The notes under the pieces: generated by a model | What the model saw: the letters and a program-made list of their open reading frames with translations, nothing else | Told to the model about the DNA's origin: nothing | Database searches by the model: none | Position numbers and translations under genes: made by a program | Shown: piece after piece, positions 56,877 to 64,000 of the stretch | Position numbering within the stretch: position 1 is the first letter of the stretch | Layout of the letters: each line of letters begins with the position of its first letter | Assembly (NCBI RefSeq): GCF_019061305.1 | Contig: NZ_JAHQZT010000001.1 | Span: forward strand, 186,001 to 250,000 | Length of the DNA: 64,000 bases | Direction: 5' to 3' | Source of the DNA: Marinobacterium weihaiense | GTDB taxonomy: Bacteria > Pseudomonadota > Gammaproteobacteria > Pseudomonadales > Balneatricaceae

Positions 56877-58364
56877 ATGACCGACAAGCACTCTCAAAGC
56901 AGCGGCACCCCTTTCCTGCGCATCCAGCTTGATGCGGCCTGCGCAGGTTTTGTAGCCCTCACGCTATGCCCGAGCCTGATCGCTTGGCTGACCGTGGACT
57001 TCACCTTCTGGTTACTACTGCCATTGCCGTTTGCACTGCTGCTGACCGGCATCATTCATCGCAAGGGGCAGCGCGCGCTGAATACCCTGATCCGAATCGA
57101 GCATACGCTGTCCGAGGCCAACAAGGGAGGCTTTGATTCACGCGTGACACATACTGCCCGCTTGGGCGAAGTCGGCAAGGTAGCCTGGGAGCTAAACGAT
57201 TTTCTCGACAAGATCGAAACATACTTCAAGGAGGTGGATTCATGCTTCCAGCATGTTTCTCAAGGGAAATACGACCGCAAGGCGCTCTACAGAGGCCTTC
57301 CGGGACAGCTGCGCGAGTCGCTGATTCGTATTAATACTTCGCTTGAGCTGATGCGAAAGGGCGCCGAGTTCATCGCCAGCAATGAGCTGAACTCCGACCT
57401 GCACACGCTTAATACCACACACCTGATCAACAACCTGCGCCAGAACCAGGCCGACCTGGTCAGCATCAGCCAGGAAATGGAAAGGGTCGAGGCTATCGCC
57501 ACAAACAACGGCATTGCGGCACAGAAGAGTCAGCAGAGCGTCAATGACATGATTGTCTCGTTGAAGTCGATAAACACCACGACCGACGCTGTCGTCAATC
57601 TGATTCGCCAACTGGGCGAAGAGAGTCGACAGATGTCGGCATCGCTATCCTTCATCACCGAGATTGCCGATCAGACCAACCTGCTGGCACTCAACGCCGC
57701 CATTGAAGCCGCGCGTGCCGGTGAGCACGGACGCGGCTTCGCCGTGGTTGCCGATGAGGTCAAGGCATTATCGAACCGTACCAAGGAAGCCGCTATCGAG
57801 ATCAGCACGACTGTCAGCAGCTTCAGTGAACGCGTGGACGAAATGGTTGTTCAAGCCACGGCCTCTGAGCAGGCCTCGAATGAACTGGGTGAAGTTGCAC
57901 AAGGGCTGCATCAGCAATTCGCAACCTTTTCTTCTGCAGCGGATGAAACCTGTCAATACGTCAGCTATGCCAAAGATCTCACGTTTGGCTCCCTGGCCAA
58001 GGCCGATCACGTAATCTTCAAACAAAACGGCTACCTGATGTTTGACGAGAACAACGAACATCCGGATGTTCTGGAAGCCATCAGCATCGACCATGACCAG
58101 TGTCGCCTTGGCCAATGGTACTACCAGGGCCCCGGCAAGGAATCGTTCAGTAACACATCCAGTTATCGCCTGCTGGAAGCACCGCACCAGGAAGTCCATG
58201 CTGCAGTGCAGCGTGCCGTGGCACTGCGGAACGAGAACTGGCGAGAGGCCACTGACGTGCGACGCCTTATCGTGAAGGAAATGACACACGCAGAAGAAGA
58301 AAGTTACAAGATTTTGCAATATATTGATGACATGATCGGGGAACGCCACAGGAATATGGCTTGA
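56877..58364 (+). CDS. Methyl-accepting chemotaxis protein with C-terminal CZB domain
   Basis: The 495-residue receptor has two adjacent hydrophobic helices (about 20-58) with almost no periplasmic loop, then a HAMP-like region, a signalling hairpin with the conserved tip [20 protein letters not shown] near residue 261, and a C-terminal chemoreceptor zinc-binding domain (about 380-480; [13 protein letters not shown] and [13 protein letters not shown], with the C and H pattern). The lack of a ligand-binding loop means it senses internal signals; the PAS protein upstream is the likely input. GAGG lies six bases before the ATG at 56877, overlapping the PAS stop. Confidence 0.9.
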   Translation: MTDKHSQSSGTPFLRIQLDAACAGFVALTLCPSLIAWLTVDFTFWLLLPLPFALLLTGIIHRKGQRALNTLIRIEHTLSEANKGGFDSRVTHTARLGEVGKVAWELNDFLDKIETYFKEVDSCFQHVSQGKYDRKALYRGLPGQLRESLIRINTSLELMRKGAEFIASNELNSDLHTLNTTHLINNLRQNQADLVSISQEMERVEAIATNNGIAAQKSQQSVNDMIVSLKSINTTTDAVVNLIRQLGEESRQMSASLSFITEIADQTNLLALNAAIEAARAGEHGRGFAVVADEVKALSNRTKEAAIEISTTVSSFSERVDEMVVQATASEQASNELGEVAQGLHQQFATFSSAADETCQYVSYAKDLTFGSLAKADHVIFKQNGYLMFDENNEHPDVLEAISIDHDQCRLGQWYYQGPGKESFSNTSSYRLLEAPHQEVHAAVQRAVALRNENWREATDVRRLIVKEMTHAEEESYKILQYIDDMIGERHRNMA

Positions 58365-58381
58365 AAATCATACTTGCAACC

Positions 58382-58426
58382 GCCAGCAGCCGGAGATTAT
58401 GCTCGAAGACGTAATCGGCTGCTGGC
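58382..58426. repeat. Strong inverted repeat before class I phaC
   Basis: GCCAGCAGCCG (58382-58392) and CGGCTGCTGGC (58416-58426) are perfect 11-bp arms. ATTA (58396-58399) and TAAT (58412-58415) extend the stem after a 3-base bulge. No T-run follows, so it is not a classical terminator. Confidence 0.85.
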
Positions 58427-58497
58427 CGGTCGACATGATCGCTAAACCGTTAGGCAGCGCATCCGACAGCCGTGTATTCGTCGGGCAGGCACCTTGA
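58399..58497 (+). CDS. Possible 32-residue small ORF in phaC leader
   Basis: ATG at 58399 to TGA at 58497 would encode MLEDVIGCWPVDMIAKPLGS and 12 further residues. GGAG lies three bases before the ATG, and the start lies inside the stem of the inverted repeat. It could be a leader peptide or chance. No family is recognised. Confidence 0.2.
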   Translation: MLEDVIGCWPVDMIAKPLGSASDSRVFVGQAP

Positions 58498-58525
58498 ACT
58501 CAGCAGATATGGAACGCATGCACCT

Positions 58526-60271
58526 ATGACGGACAAAGACGAGAATACCCTTAGCACAGACCCCCAGGAATTCATCAATTATGTAAACCGGGAAACCGGC
58601 AAGGTGCTGGAAATGTTTTCAGCCACCGGCGGCGACGATATTCTGCGCCAGTTCACCCAATCATGGACCGAACTGGCAACCCGTTCGCTGGAAGATCCCA
58701 CAGTCTGGATTCGTGCCATTGCCGACTATCAGCAGGCGCAGTTCAACCTCTGGCGCAACCTGCTCAGTGGCAAGACCAGCGAAGAGCCCATCGCCGAACC
58801 CTCCCCCGGTGACCGCCGCTTCAAGGCCGAAGAGTGGTCGAAGAACCCCGTTTTTGACTATATCAAGCAGTCCTATCTGCTGACTTCACAGATGCTGACG
58901 GAAATGGCCCATAACGCCAAACTGTCTCCAGCCGAACAGCAGAAGCTGGAGTTTTACACTCGCCAGTACGTCGACGCCCTGTCACCGACCAACTTCGCCC
59001 TGACCAACCCCGAAGTACTGCAGCAAGCACTGGAAACCAAGGGCGCAAGCCTGGTTGAGGGCCTGAAAAACCTGTTGAGTGACATCGACAAGGGCCGCAT
59101 CTCGATGACGGATGAAAGCGCCTTCGAGCTGGGGACCAACCTGGCTACCACCGAAGGCGCCGTGGTATTTCAGAACCACATTTTCCAGCTGATTCACTAC
59201 AAGCCGCTGACCGAACAAACCTTCGAGCGACCCACCCTGATCGTGCCGCCGAGCATCAACAAATACTACATCCTTGATCTTCAGCCGGATAATTCTTTTG
59301 TGCGCTATGCGCTGGAACAGGGCCAGGATGTCTACCTGATCTCCTGGAACAACCCTTCTTCCGAGGAGCGTGACCTGAGCTGGGACGACTACGTCGGTGA
59401 CGGCGTTATCAAGGCCATCGAAATCACCAAACGCATCAGTGGCCAAGACCGTCTGAATGCCGTCTCCTGGTGCGTGGGCGGCACCCTGATGGCATCGGCG
59501 CTGGCCGTGCTCGCCAACCGCAAGGACAACTCTGTCAGCAGCTGCACCTTCCTCACCACCCTGCTCGATTTCAGTGATCCGGGCGACCTCTGCGTCTATA
59601 TTGACCAGCATCAGGTCAAGCATCTGGAAAGCAAGGTCAACAACGAGGGCATCCTGCACGGTCGCGAGCTGGCCACGTCATTCAACATGCTGCGTTCAAA
59701 TGACCTGATCTGGTCCTACGTGGTCAACAATTACCTCAAGGGCCAGACCCCACCGCCGTTCGACATTCTCTACTGGAACAGCGACCCGACCAACCTGCCG
59801 GCCGAGTTCTATACCTACTACATCAATCGCATGTACCTGGAGAACAAGCTGGTGCAGCCGGATGCACTGACCATGTGCGGAGAGCCGATCGACCTGCGGC
59901 GCATCAAGACGCCCTGTTACTTCCTGTCGACCATGGAGGATCATATTGCCCCCTGGAAGGGCACGTTCAAGGCACTGGACCTGTTTGCCAATGTCGAGTT
60001 CGTACTGGGGGCGAGCGGGCACGTGGCCGGCGTCATCAACCCGGCCAAGAAGAACCGTCGCAACTATTGGATCAAGGGCGAGATGGGCAAGGGCCCCGAG
60101 GCCTGGCTCGAAAGCGCCGAACGCCACGAAGGTTCTTGGTGGGGCCACTGGAGCGACTGGCTGCGCCGCCGTGCAGGCAAGAAGGTTGATGCACCGAGCG
60201 AGTATGGCACCCAGGAGTTTCCAGTGCTGGAAGCCGCACCAGGCAGCTATGTGCGCAAGCGTCTCGATTGA
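58526..60271 (+). CDS. phaC: Class I poly(3-hydroxyalkanoate) synthase
   Basis: The 581-residue product is a single-subunit synthase of the class I type for short-chain monomers. The box around the nucleophile reads SWCVGG (Cys316), with Ser in place of the first Gly of the usual G-x-C-x-G-G. Asp472 (TMEDHIAPW) and His499 (GASGHVAGV) complete the triad. N-terminal NPVFDYIKQSYLLTSQ and PPSINKYYILDLQPDNS are family features. No phaA, phaB or phasin is adjacent. It is the second PHA synthase in the window. The ATG at 58526 lacks a good ribosome-binding site. Confidence 0.92.
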   Translation: MTDKDENTLSTDPQEFINYVNRETGKVLEMFSATGGDDILRQFTQSWTELATRSLEDPTVWIRAIADYQQAQFNLWRNLLSGKTSEEPIAEPSPGDRRFKAEEWSKNPVFDYIKQSYLLTSQMLTEMAHNAKLSPAEQQKLEFYTRQYVDALSPTNFALTNPEVLQQALETKGASLVEGLKNLLSDIDKGRISMTDESAFELGTNLATTEGAVVFQNHIFQLIHYKPLTEQTFERPTLIVPPSINKYYILDLQPDNSFVRYALEQGQDVYLISWNNPSSEERDLSWDDYVGDGVIKAIEITKRISGQDRLNAVSWCVGGTLMASALAVLANRKDNSVSSCTFLTTLLDFSDPGDLCVYIDQHQVKHLESKVNNEGILHGRELATSFNMLRSNDLIWSYVVNNYLKGQTPPPFDILYWNSDPTNLPAEFYTYYINRMYLENKLVQPDALTMCGEPIDLRRIKTPCYFLSTMEDHIAPWKGTFKALDLFANVEFVLGASGHVAGVINPAKKNRRNYWIKGEMGKGPEAWLESAERHEGSWWGHWSDWLRRRAGKKVDAPSEYGTQEFPVLEAAPGSYVRKRLD

Positions 60272-60286
60272 TTGAAACACACAACC

Positions 60287-60314
60287 GAAAACGGGGCCAT
60301 CAGGCCCCGTTTTT
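60287..60314 (+). terminator. Rho-independent terminator of class I phaC
   Basis: ACGGGGCC and GGCCCCGT form a perfect 8-bp stem with a 4-base loop, followed by TTTT. AAAA on the other side makes it usable by gabD on the minus strand too. Confidence 0.88.
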
Positions 60315-60331
60315 ACATCTGCGGCACCGGA

Positions 60332-61783
60332 TCAAATACCGCCCATCAGCATGTATTTGCATTCCAGATACTCATCCAGCCCCTGCTGGGCCCCTTCACG
60401 CCCCAGGCCAGATGCCTTGATACCGCCAAACGGAGCCAGCTCGGTTGAAATCACGCCCTCGTTGATGCCGACCATGCCATACTCCAGCCCTTCGGCCACA
60501 CGCCAGCAGCGTCCCAGATCACGGCTGTAGAAATAAGCTGCCAGACCATATTCGGTTGCGTTGGCCATTTCCAGCGCTTCAGCCTCATCCTTGAAACGGA
60601 AGACCGGCGCCAGGGGACCGAACGTCTCGTCGGTAGCCACGCACATGTCGGTGGTCATGTTTTTCAGTACCGTCGGCTCGAACCAGGTACGCCCCAGCGC
60701 ATGCGGCTTACCGCCACAGACAACTTCGGCGCCTTTGGCCACGGCGTCATCAATGTGGAACTGAATCTTGTCAACGGCCGCCTGGTTTATCAACGGGCCC
60801 TGCTGGACACCCTCCTCCACGCCGGAGCCGACCTTCAGCTGTGACACACGCTGCGCCAGTCCTTCGACAAAGCGGTCATAAATGCCGTCCTGCACCAGGA
60901 ATCGGTTTGTGCATACACAGGTTTGACCGGTGTTGCGATACTTGGACGCCATGGCACCATCCAGCGCCCGCTCCAGGTCCGCATCGTCGAACACGATGAA
61001 CGGCGCATTGCCGCCCAGCTCCAGCGACAGACGCTTGACCGTGTCCGCACACTGAGCCATCAACAGCTTGCCGACACCGGTCGAGCCGGTAAAGGAGAGC
61101 TTGCGTACCTTGGCACTGCCGGTCAGCACAGACCCCAGCGCTTTGGGGTTACCGGTCAGGATATTGAAGACGCCGGCAGGGACACCGGCCCGCTCAGCCA
61201 GCTCGGCCAGGGCCAGAGCCGACAGGGGCGTGTCCTCCGCGGGCTTGCACACGAAGGTGCAACCGGCTGCCAGTGCCGGCGCCGCTTTGCGGGTAATCAT
61301 GGCCGCCGGGAAGTTCCAGGGCGTGATAGCAGCAACCACCCCGACCGGTTCACGGCTCACCAGGATACGTGCATCACTCTTGTGCGTGGGCACGATCTCG
61401 CCATAGGCACGTTTGCCTTCTTCGGCGAACCATTCAATGAAGCTTGCCGCGTAGATGACTTCGCCCTTGGCCTCCGCCAGTGGCTTGCCCTGCTCCAGCG
61501 TCATCAGCAGCGCCAGGTCATCGGCATTATCCAGCACCAGTGCATGCCAGCGACGCAGAATTTCGGCACGCTCCTTGGCCGTTGTTTTCTTCCACTGATG
61601 AAAAGCACTCTCGGCCAAATCGACCGCGCGCTCGGCGTCGGTCTCTACCATCAGCGGCACCTGCGCAAGCTCCTCCCCGGTTGCCGGGTTAAGCACTGCG
61701 AAGGTCTCGCCACTGGCGGCATCGGTCCAGCGACCATCCACATAGGCTTGCTGACGCAGCAAGCGACTATCCTTCAGCTTCAT
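60332..61783 (-). CDS. gabD: Succinate-semialdehyde dehydrogenase [NADP+]
   Basis: GabD oxidises succinate semialdehyde to succinate in GABA breakdown. The 483-residue product aligns closely with E. coli GabD over its whole length, with AITPWNFPAAMITRKAAPAL, the catalytic Glu in LELGGNAPFIVFDDADL and Cys in GQTCVCTN. The ATG at 61783 has GGAGG upstream. No gabT is adjacent. Confidence 0.95.
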   Translation of the reverse strand: MKLKDSRLLRQQAYVDGRWTDAASGETFAVLNPATGEELAQVPLMVETDAERAVDLAESAFHQWKKTTAKERAEILRRWHALVLDNADDLALLMTLEQGKPLAEAKGEVIYAASFIEWFAEEGKRAYGEIVPTHKSDARILVSREPVGVVAAITPWNFPAAMITRKAAPALAAGCTFVCKPAEDTPLSALALAELAERAGVPAGVFNILTGNPKALGSVLTGSAKVRKLSFTGSTGVGKLLMAQCADTVKRLSLELGGNAPFIVFDDADLERALDGAMASKYRNTGQTCVCTNRFLVQDGIYDRFVEGLAQRVSQLKVGSGVEEGVQQGPLINQAAVDKIQFHIDDAVAKGAEVVCGGKPHALGRTWFEPTVLKNMTTDMCVATDETFGPLAPVFRFKDEAEALEMANATEYGLAAYFYSRDLGRCWRVAEGLEYGMVGINEGVISTELAPFGGIKASGLGREGAQQGLDEYLECKYMLMGGI

Positions 61784-61826
61784 TATTACCTCCAAACCAG
61801 GATTTCATACAGGGGCTTACGGGATT

Positions 61827-61840
61827 GCACTCCCGAGTGC
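61827..61840. promoter_or_regulatory. Short dyad in gabD/MATE divergent region
   Basis: GCACT-CCCG-AGTGC is a perfect 5-bp inverted repeat in the 173-base gap between gabD and the MATE gene. It could bind a regulator. Nothing else stands out in the gap. Confidence 0.25.
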
Positions 61841-61956
61841 CGACGCTTATGCTGTGGCACCCCACATCAATTAGGTTGTCGTTACAGCGGTTGCAGGGGG
61901 CGCGCCGAGCGCATGACCACACCATTACCCATGCCGTTAGAGTACAACATCAGACC

Positions 61957-63363
61957 GTGTTCATTTTAAGCCAGAAACGCAACGCAGAAATACGTTATTT
62001 GTTACAACTGGGCTGGCCCATCATGGTGGCACAGCTGGCGCAGAATGCGATGGGGTTTATCGATACCCTCATGTCCGCGCGCGCCGGCACTCAGGATCTC
62101 GCTGCCATTGCGCTGGGCAGCAGTTTATGGCTACCACTGTTTCTGGCACTGGCAGGTGTCTTGATGGCCACAACTCCGCTGGTCGCTCACCTGGTCGGAG
62201 CCGGACGCGAGCGCGCTACGCGACGCGTGCTGCACCAGGGATTCTGGGTTGCGGCTGTACTCAGCATTCTGGGTGTAGTACTGCTCAGGAATGCCGGTCC
62301 ACTGCTTGATCTGCTTGGGCTTGACGCTACCCTGCAACACAAGACTCAGGCTTACCTGGACGCCATTAGCTGGGGGTTCCCCGCGTTTCTGTTTTACCAG
62401 GTAGTACGCAGCTTCAGTGAGGGCTTTGGCAAAACTCACCCGGTCATGCGTATCGCTGTACTAGGCGTATTATGCAATATTCCGCTAAATTATGTACTTA
62501 TCTTTGGAAAGCTGGGTTTTCCAGCCCTTGGCGGCGTCGGCTGCGGTTATGCAACCGCTGCCGTCATGTGGATCATGCTGCTAACGGGGCTCGCCTACCT
62601 GATCAAAAGCCCACAATTCCGTCCATTGCACCTGCTGCTGCGCTGGCACAGGCCCGCTGTCAAACAGCAGCTGCAGATGCTGAAGCTGGGGGTACCCATC
62701 GGCTTCTCCTTGTTGATTGAGGCCAGCATGTTCTGCGTACTGGCGCTGATCCTGGCCCCCCACGGCGAGACCATCATCGCAGCCAATCAGATCACCATTA
62801 GCTACACGGGAATGATTTTCATGGTTCCGCTCAGTATTGCCATGGCCCTGACCATTCGTGTTGGACAACTGGCCGGACGCGGCGATCCCGAGGCCGCTCG
62901 CCACGCGGCGGGTACCGGCATCCTGATTACCCTGGTCATTGCCACGTTCAGCTGCGCCCTGTCATTGCTGCTGGCACGCAATATTGCCCTGATGTATACC
63001 TCGGTGGAGGAAATTGTGATCATGGCCGCCACCCTGATCAGCATCGGCGCCGTGTTTCAGTTTTCCGATGCGCTGCAGGTCAGTGCCGCTGGCGCCCTGC
63101 GCGGCTACAAGGATACGGCCATCCCGCTGGCACTGGTGTTTGTAGCCTACTGGCTGATCGGCCTGCCTGTCGGCTATGTACTGGGCTTTACCGACTGGAT
63201 TACCGAGCCTCTGCTGGCCGCCGGTCTCTGGTACGGGTTGTTGATCGGCTTGAGCGCAGGCGCCGTATTCTTGACCACACGTCTCATACGGATCGCACGC
63301 CATGAAATGGTCAATGCTCGTGTTGGCAATACTGCTGGTGGGCTGCAATCAGAACGGTCCTGA
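61957..63363 (+). CDS. norM: MATE family efflux transporter, NorM-like
   Basis: NorM pumps drugs and cations out in exchange for Na+ or H+. The 468-residue product has about 12 membrane helices and matches Vibrio NorM in layout: AQLAQNAMGFIDTLMSARAG, GVGCGYATAAVMWIMLL, MIFMVPLSIAMALTIRVGQL and GALRGYKDTAIPL. I use the GTG at 61957, which fits the family start (VFILSQKRNAEIRYLLQ); the ribosome-binding site is weak and the start is uncertain. The open frame begins at a TTG at 61825. Its end overlaps the lipoprotein gene by 62 bases. Confidence 0.88.
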   Translation: MFILSQKRNAEIRYLLQLGWPIMVAQLAQNAMGFIDTLMSARAGTQDLAAIALGSSLWLPLFLALAGVLMATTPLVAHLVGAGRERATRRVLHQGFWVAAVLSILGVVLLRNAGPLLDLLGLDATLQHKTQAYLDAISWGFPAFLFYQVVRSFSEGFGKTHPVMRIAVLGVLCNIPLNYVLIFGKLGFPALGGVGCGYATAAVMWIMLLTGLAYLIKSPQFRPLHLLLRWHRPAVKQQLQMLKLGVPIGFSLLIEASMFCVLALILAPHGETIIAANQITISYTGMIFMVPLSIAMALTIRVGQLAGRGDPEAARHAAGTGILITLVIATFSCALSLLLARNIALMYTSVEEIVIMAATLISIGAVFQFSDALQVSAAGALRGYKDTAIPLALVFVAYWLIGLPVGYVLGFTDWITEPLLAAGLWYGLLIGLSAGAVFLTTRLIRIARHEMVNARVGNTAGGLQSERS

Positions 63364-64000
63364 ATCCGAACTCAAGGATTACGCTGCCCGCGTCAGCAAT
63401 GCGATCGAGCAGGATTTTGATCTGGTTTTCAGCGCCACCCTGCCGCAATACCCGGCCAAACGCCATCGCTCACTGACGCTGACGGAGCTGCGTGAGGGCG
63501 TCATTGACGTCTTCGACCTGCGCCGGTGTGGCCTGATGGAACTGATCGGCGAGCGCAATAGCTCGCTGGGTAAGCTGGCATTGCCATCCCAGCGCCTCAT
63601 CTATGAAACCCGGTTCCTGCCGCCTCTGCGTGCCTGCATCCAATCACTTGAACAGCTGACCCCGCTTAGCGAAGAGGATCAAGATCTGCTTGAACGCCTG
63701 CGCCACATCGAGCAAGTCAAAACGCGCAATTACCCGCGTGTTGTCAGCAATGCTCTGTTCAACTCGGATGAAATCAGTCAACATTTTGCTATTAGCGGTT
63801 CAGCCGGACGCTTCGAGACCCCAGCGCCCCTAACAGGTCTTAGTCCGGCCCTGAAACGATTTGAGCATCTGGCGGACCAGGCTGACGATACACATTGGCA
63901 AGTCCCAGCCTGGATCACTGAACTTGAAACCAGCTACGAAGCCTTTTATCGCTCCCATTTCGGGCATGAATGGAGCCAGAGTCTATTATTGCTGACTCAA
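63302..64000 (+). CDS. DUF3080-type lipoprotein, partial
   Basis: The gene runs off the right edge; 233 codons are visible without a stop. The product starts MKWSMLVLAILLVGCNQNGP, a lipoprotein signal with the lipobox LVGC, so it is likely anchored in a membrane. The body, with SNAIEQDFDLVFSATLPQYP and FDLRRCGLMELIGERNSSLG, resembles the DUF3080 family; the later LSPALKRFEHLADQADDTHW also fits. It overlaps the end of the MATE gene by 62 bases in another frame. Function is unknown. Confidence 0.75.
   Translation, partial: MKWSMLVLAILLVGCNQNGPESELKDYAARVSNAIEQDFDLVFSATLPQYPAKRHRSLTLTELREGVIDVFDLRRCGLMELIGERNSSLGKLALPSQRLIYETRFLPPLRACIQSLEQLTPLSEEDQDLLERLRHIEQVKTRNYPRVVSNALFNSDEISQHFAISGSAGRFETPAPLTGLSPALKRFEHLADQADDTHWQVPAWITELETSYEAFYRSHFGHEWSQSLLLLTQ

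Noticed and set aside
61825-61956. N-terminal extension of the MATE transporter from a TTG
   Set aside because: The 44 extra residues are Arg/His rich and absent from NorM-type proteins; the region is probably the divergent promoter.
1-64000. Mobile elements, CRISPR arrays, tRNA or rRNA genes
   Set aside because: I looked for transposase motifs, repeat-spacer patterns, TTCGAAT-type tRNA loops and rRNA segments on both strands and found none.

Overview
The window is ordinary chromosomal DNA of a gammaproteobacterium, densely packed with housekeeping genes. I see no insertion sequence, prophage, CRISPR array, rRNA or tRNA. Gene order points to the Pseudomonadales/Oceanospirillales branch. Supporting signs are the Pseudomonas-like run leuC-leuD-leuB-asd-usg-like-fimV-truA-trpF-accD-folC-SPOR-cvpA-purF-metZ, a lexA-sulA pair followed by a DUF6586-like gene and topA, the type IV pilus genes fimV and pilU, and two different polyhydroxyalkanoate (PHA) synthases. 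A marine Marinobacterium-like genome is my best guess, but this is inference. Base composition looks uniform and moderately GC-rich.

Layout. 1-3.9 kb (minus): a compact operon with its own good promoter. It encodes an unknown protein, a receiver-like protein, two Roadblock-type proteins, an Aer-type PAS protein and a phosphonate-binding-protein-like protein cut by the window edge. 4.1-6.7 kb: acnB. 6.9-10.8 kb: a DUF2185 gene, the AmmeMemoRadiSam trio (A and B divergent from the radical SAM gene) and a DusC-like gene. 10.8-26.9 kb (minus): the methionine, purine, folate, fatty-acid, tryptophan and leucine cluster with fimV. 27-30.7 kb: a LysR regulator divergent from leuC, a class III PHA synthase pair (phaE-phaC), the PHA regulator phaR and a DUF6489-like gene. 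30.8-43.5 kb: an MFS transporter, speD-speE, aroC, prmB, smrB, pilU, folE, a DUF4892 gene, a hydrolase, sixA, gpsA and rhlB. 43.5-50 kb: the SOS region (dinG divergent from lexA-sulA over two LexA boxes) and topA. 50-64 kb: two anchored unknowns, uspA, uup, slt, a split Aer-like PAS plus chemoreceptor pair, a class I phaC, gabD, a MATE transporter and a DUF3080-type lipoprotein cut by the right edge.

How the genes work together. Several sets are operons judged by 4-bp overlaps or short gaps: accD-folC-SPOR, sixA-gpsA, speD-speE, lexA-sulA, phaE-phaC, PAS-MCP and MATE-DUF3080. leuCDB and asd give branched-chain and aspartate-family precursors. speD and speE make spermidine from decarboxylated S-adenosylmethionine. 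The two PHA synthases, PhaR and the DUF6489-like protein suggest active carbon storage.

Most interesting signals: a long structured RNA with a promoter and a U-tract just upstream of speD; the six-gene Roadblock/PAS/receiver-like operon at the left edge; a 20-bp perfect palindrome where two convergent genes end in the same peptide; a symmetric divergent promoter for the AmmeMemoRadiSam genes; and a strong inverted repeat with a small ORF before the class I phaC. No intergenic gap exceeds 300 bases. The longest are 3833-4127 (295 bases) and 33327-33606 (280 bases), both described below.
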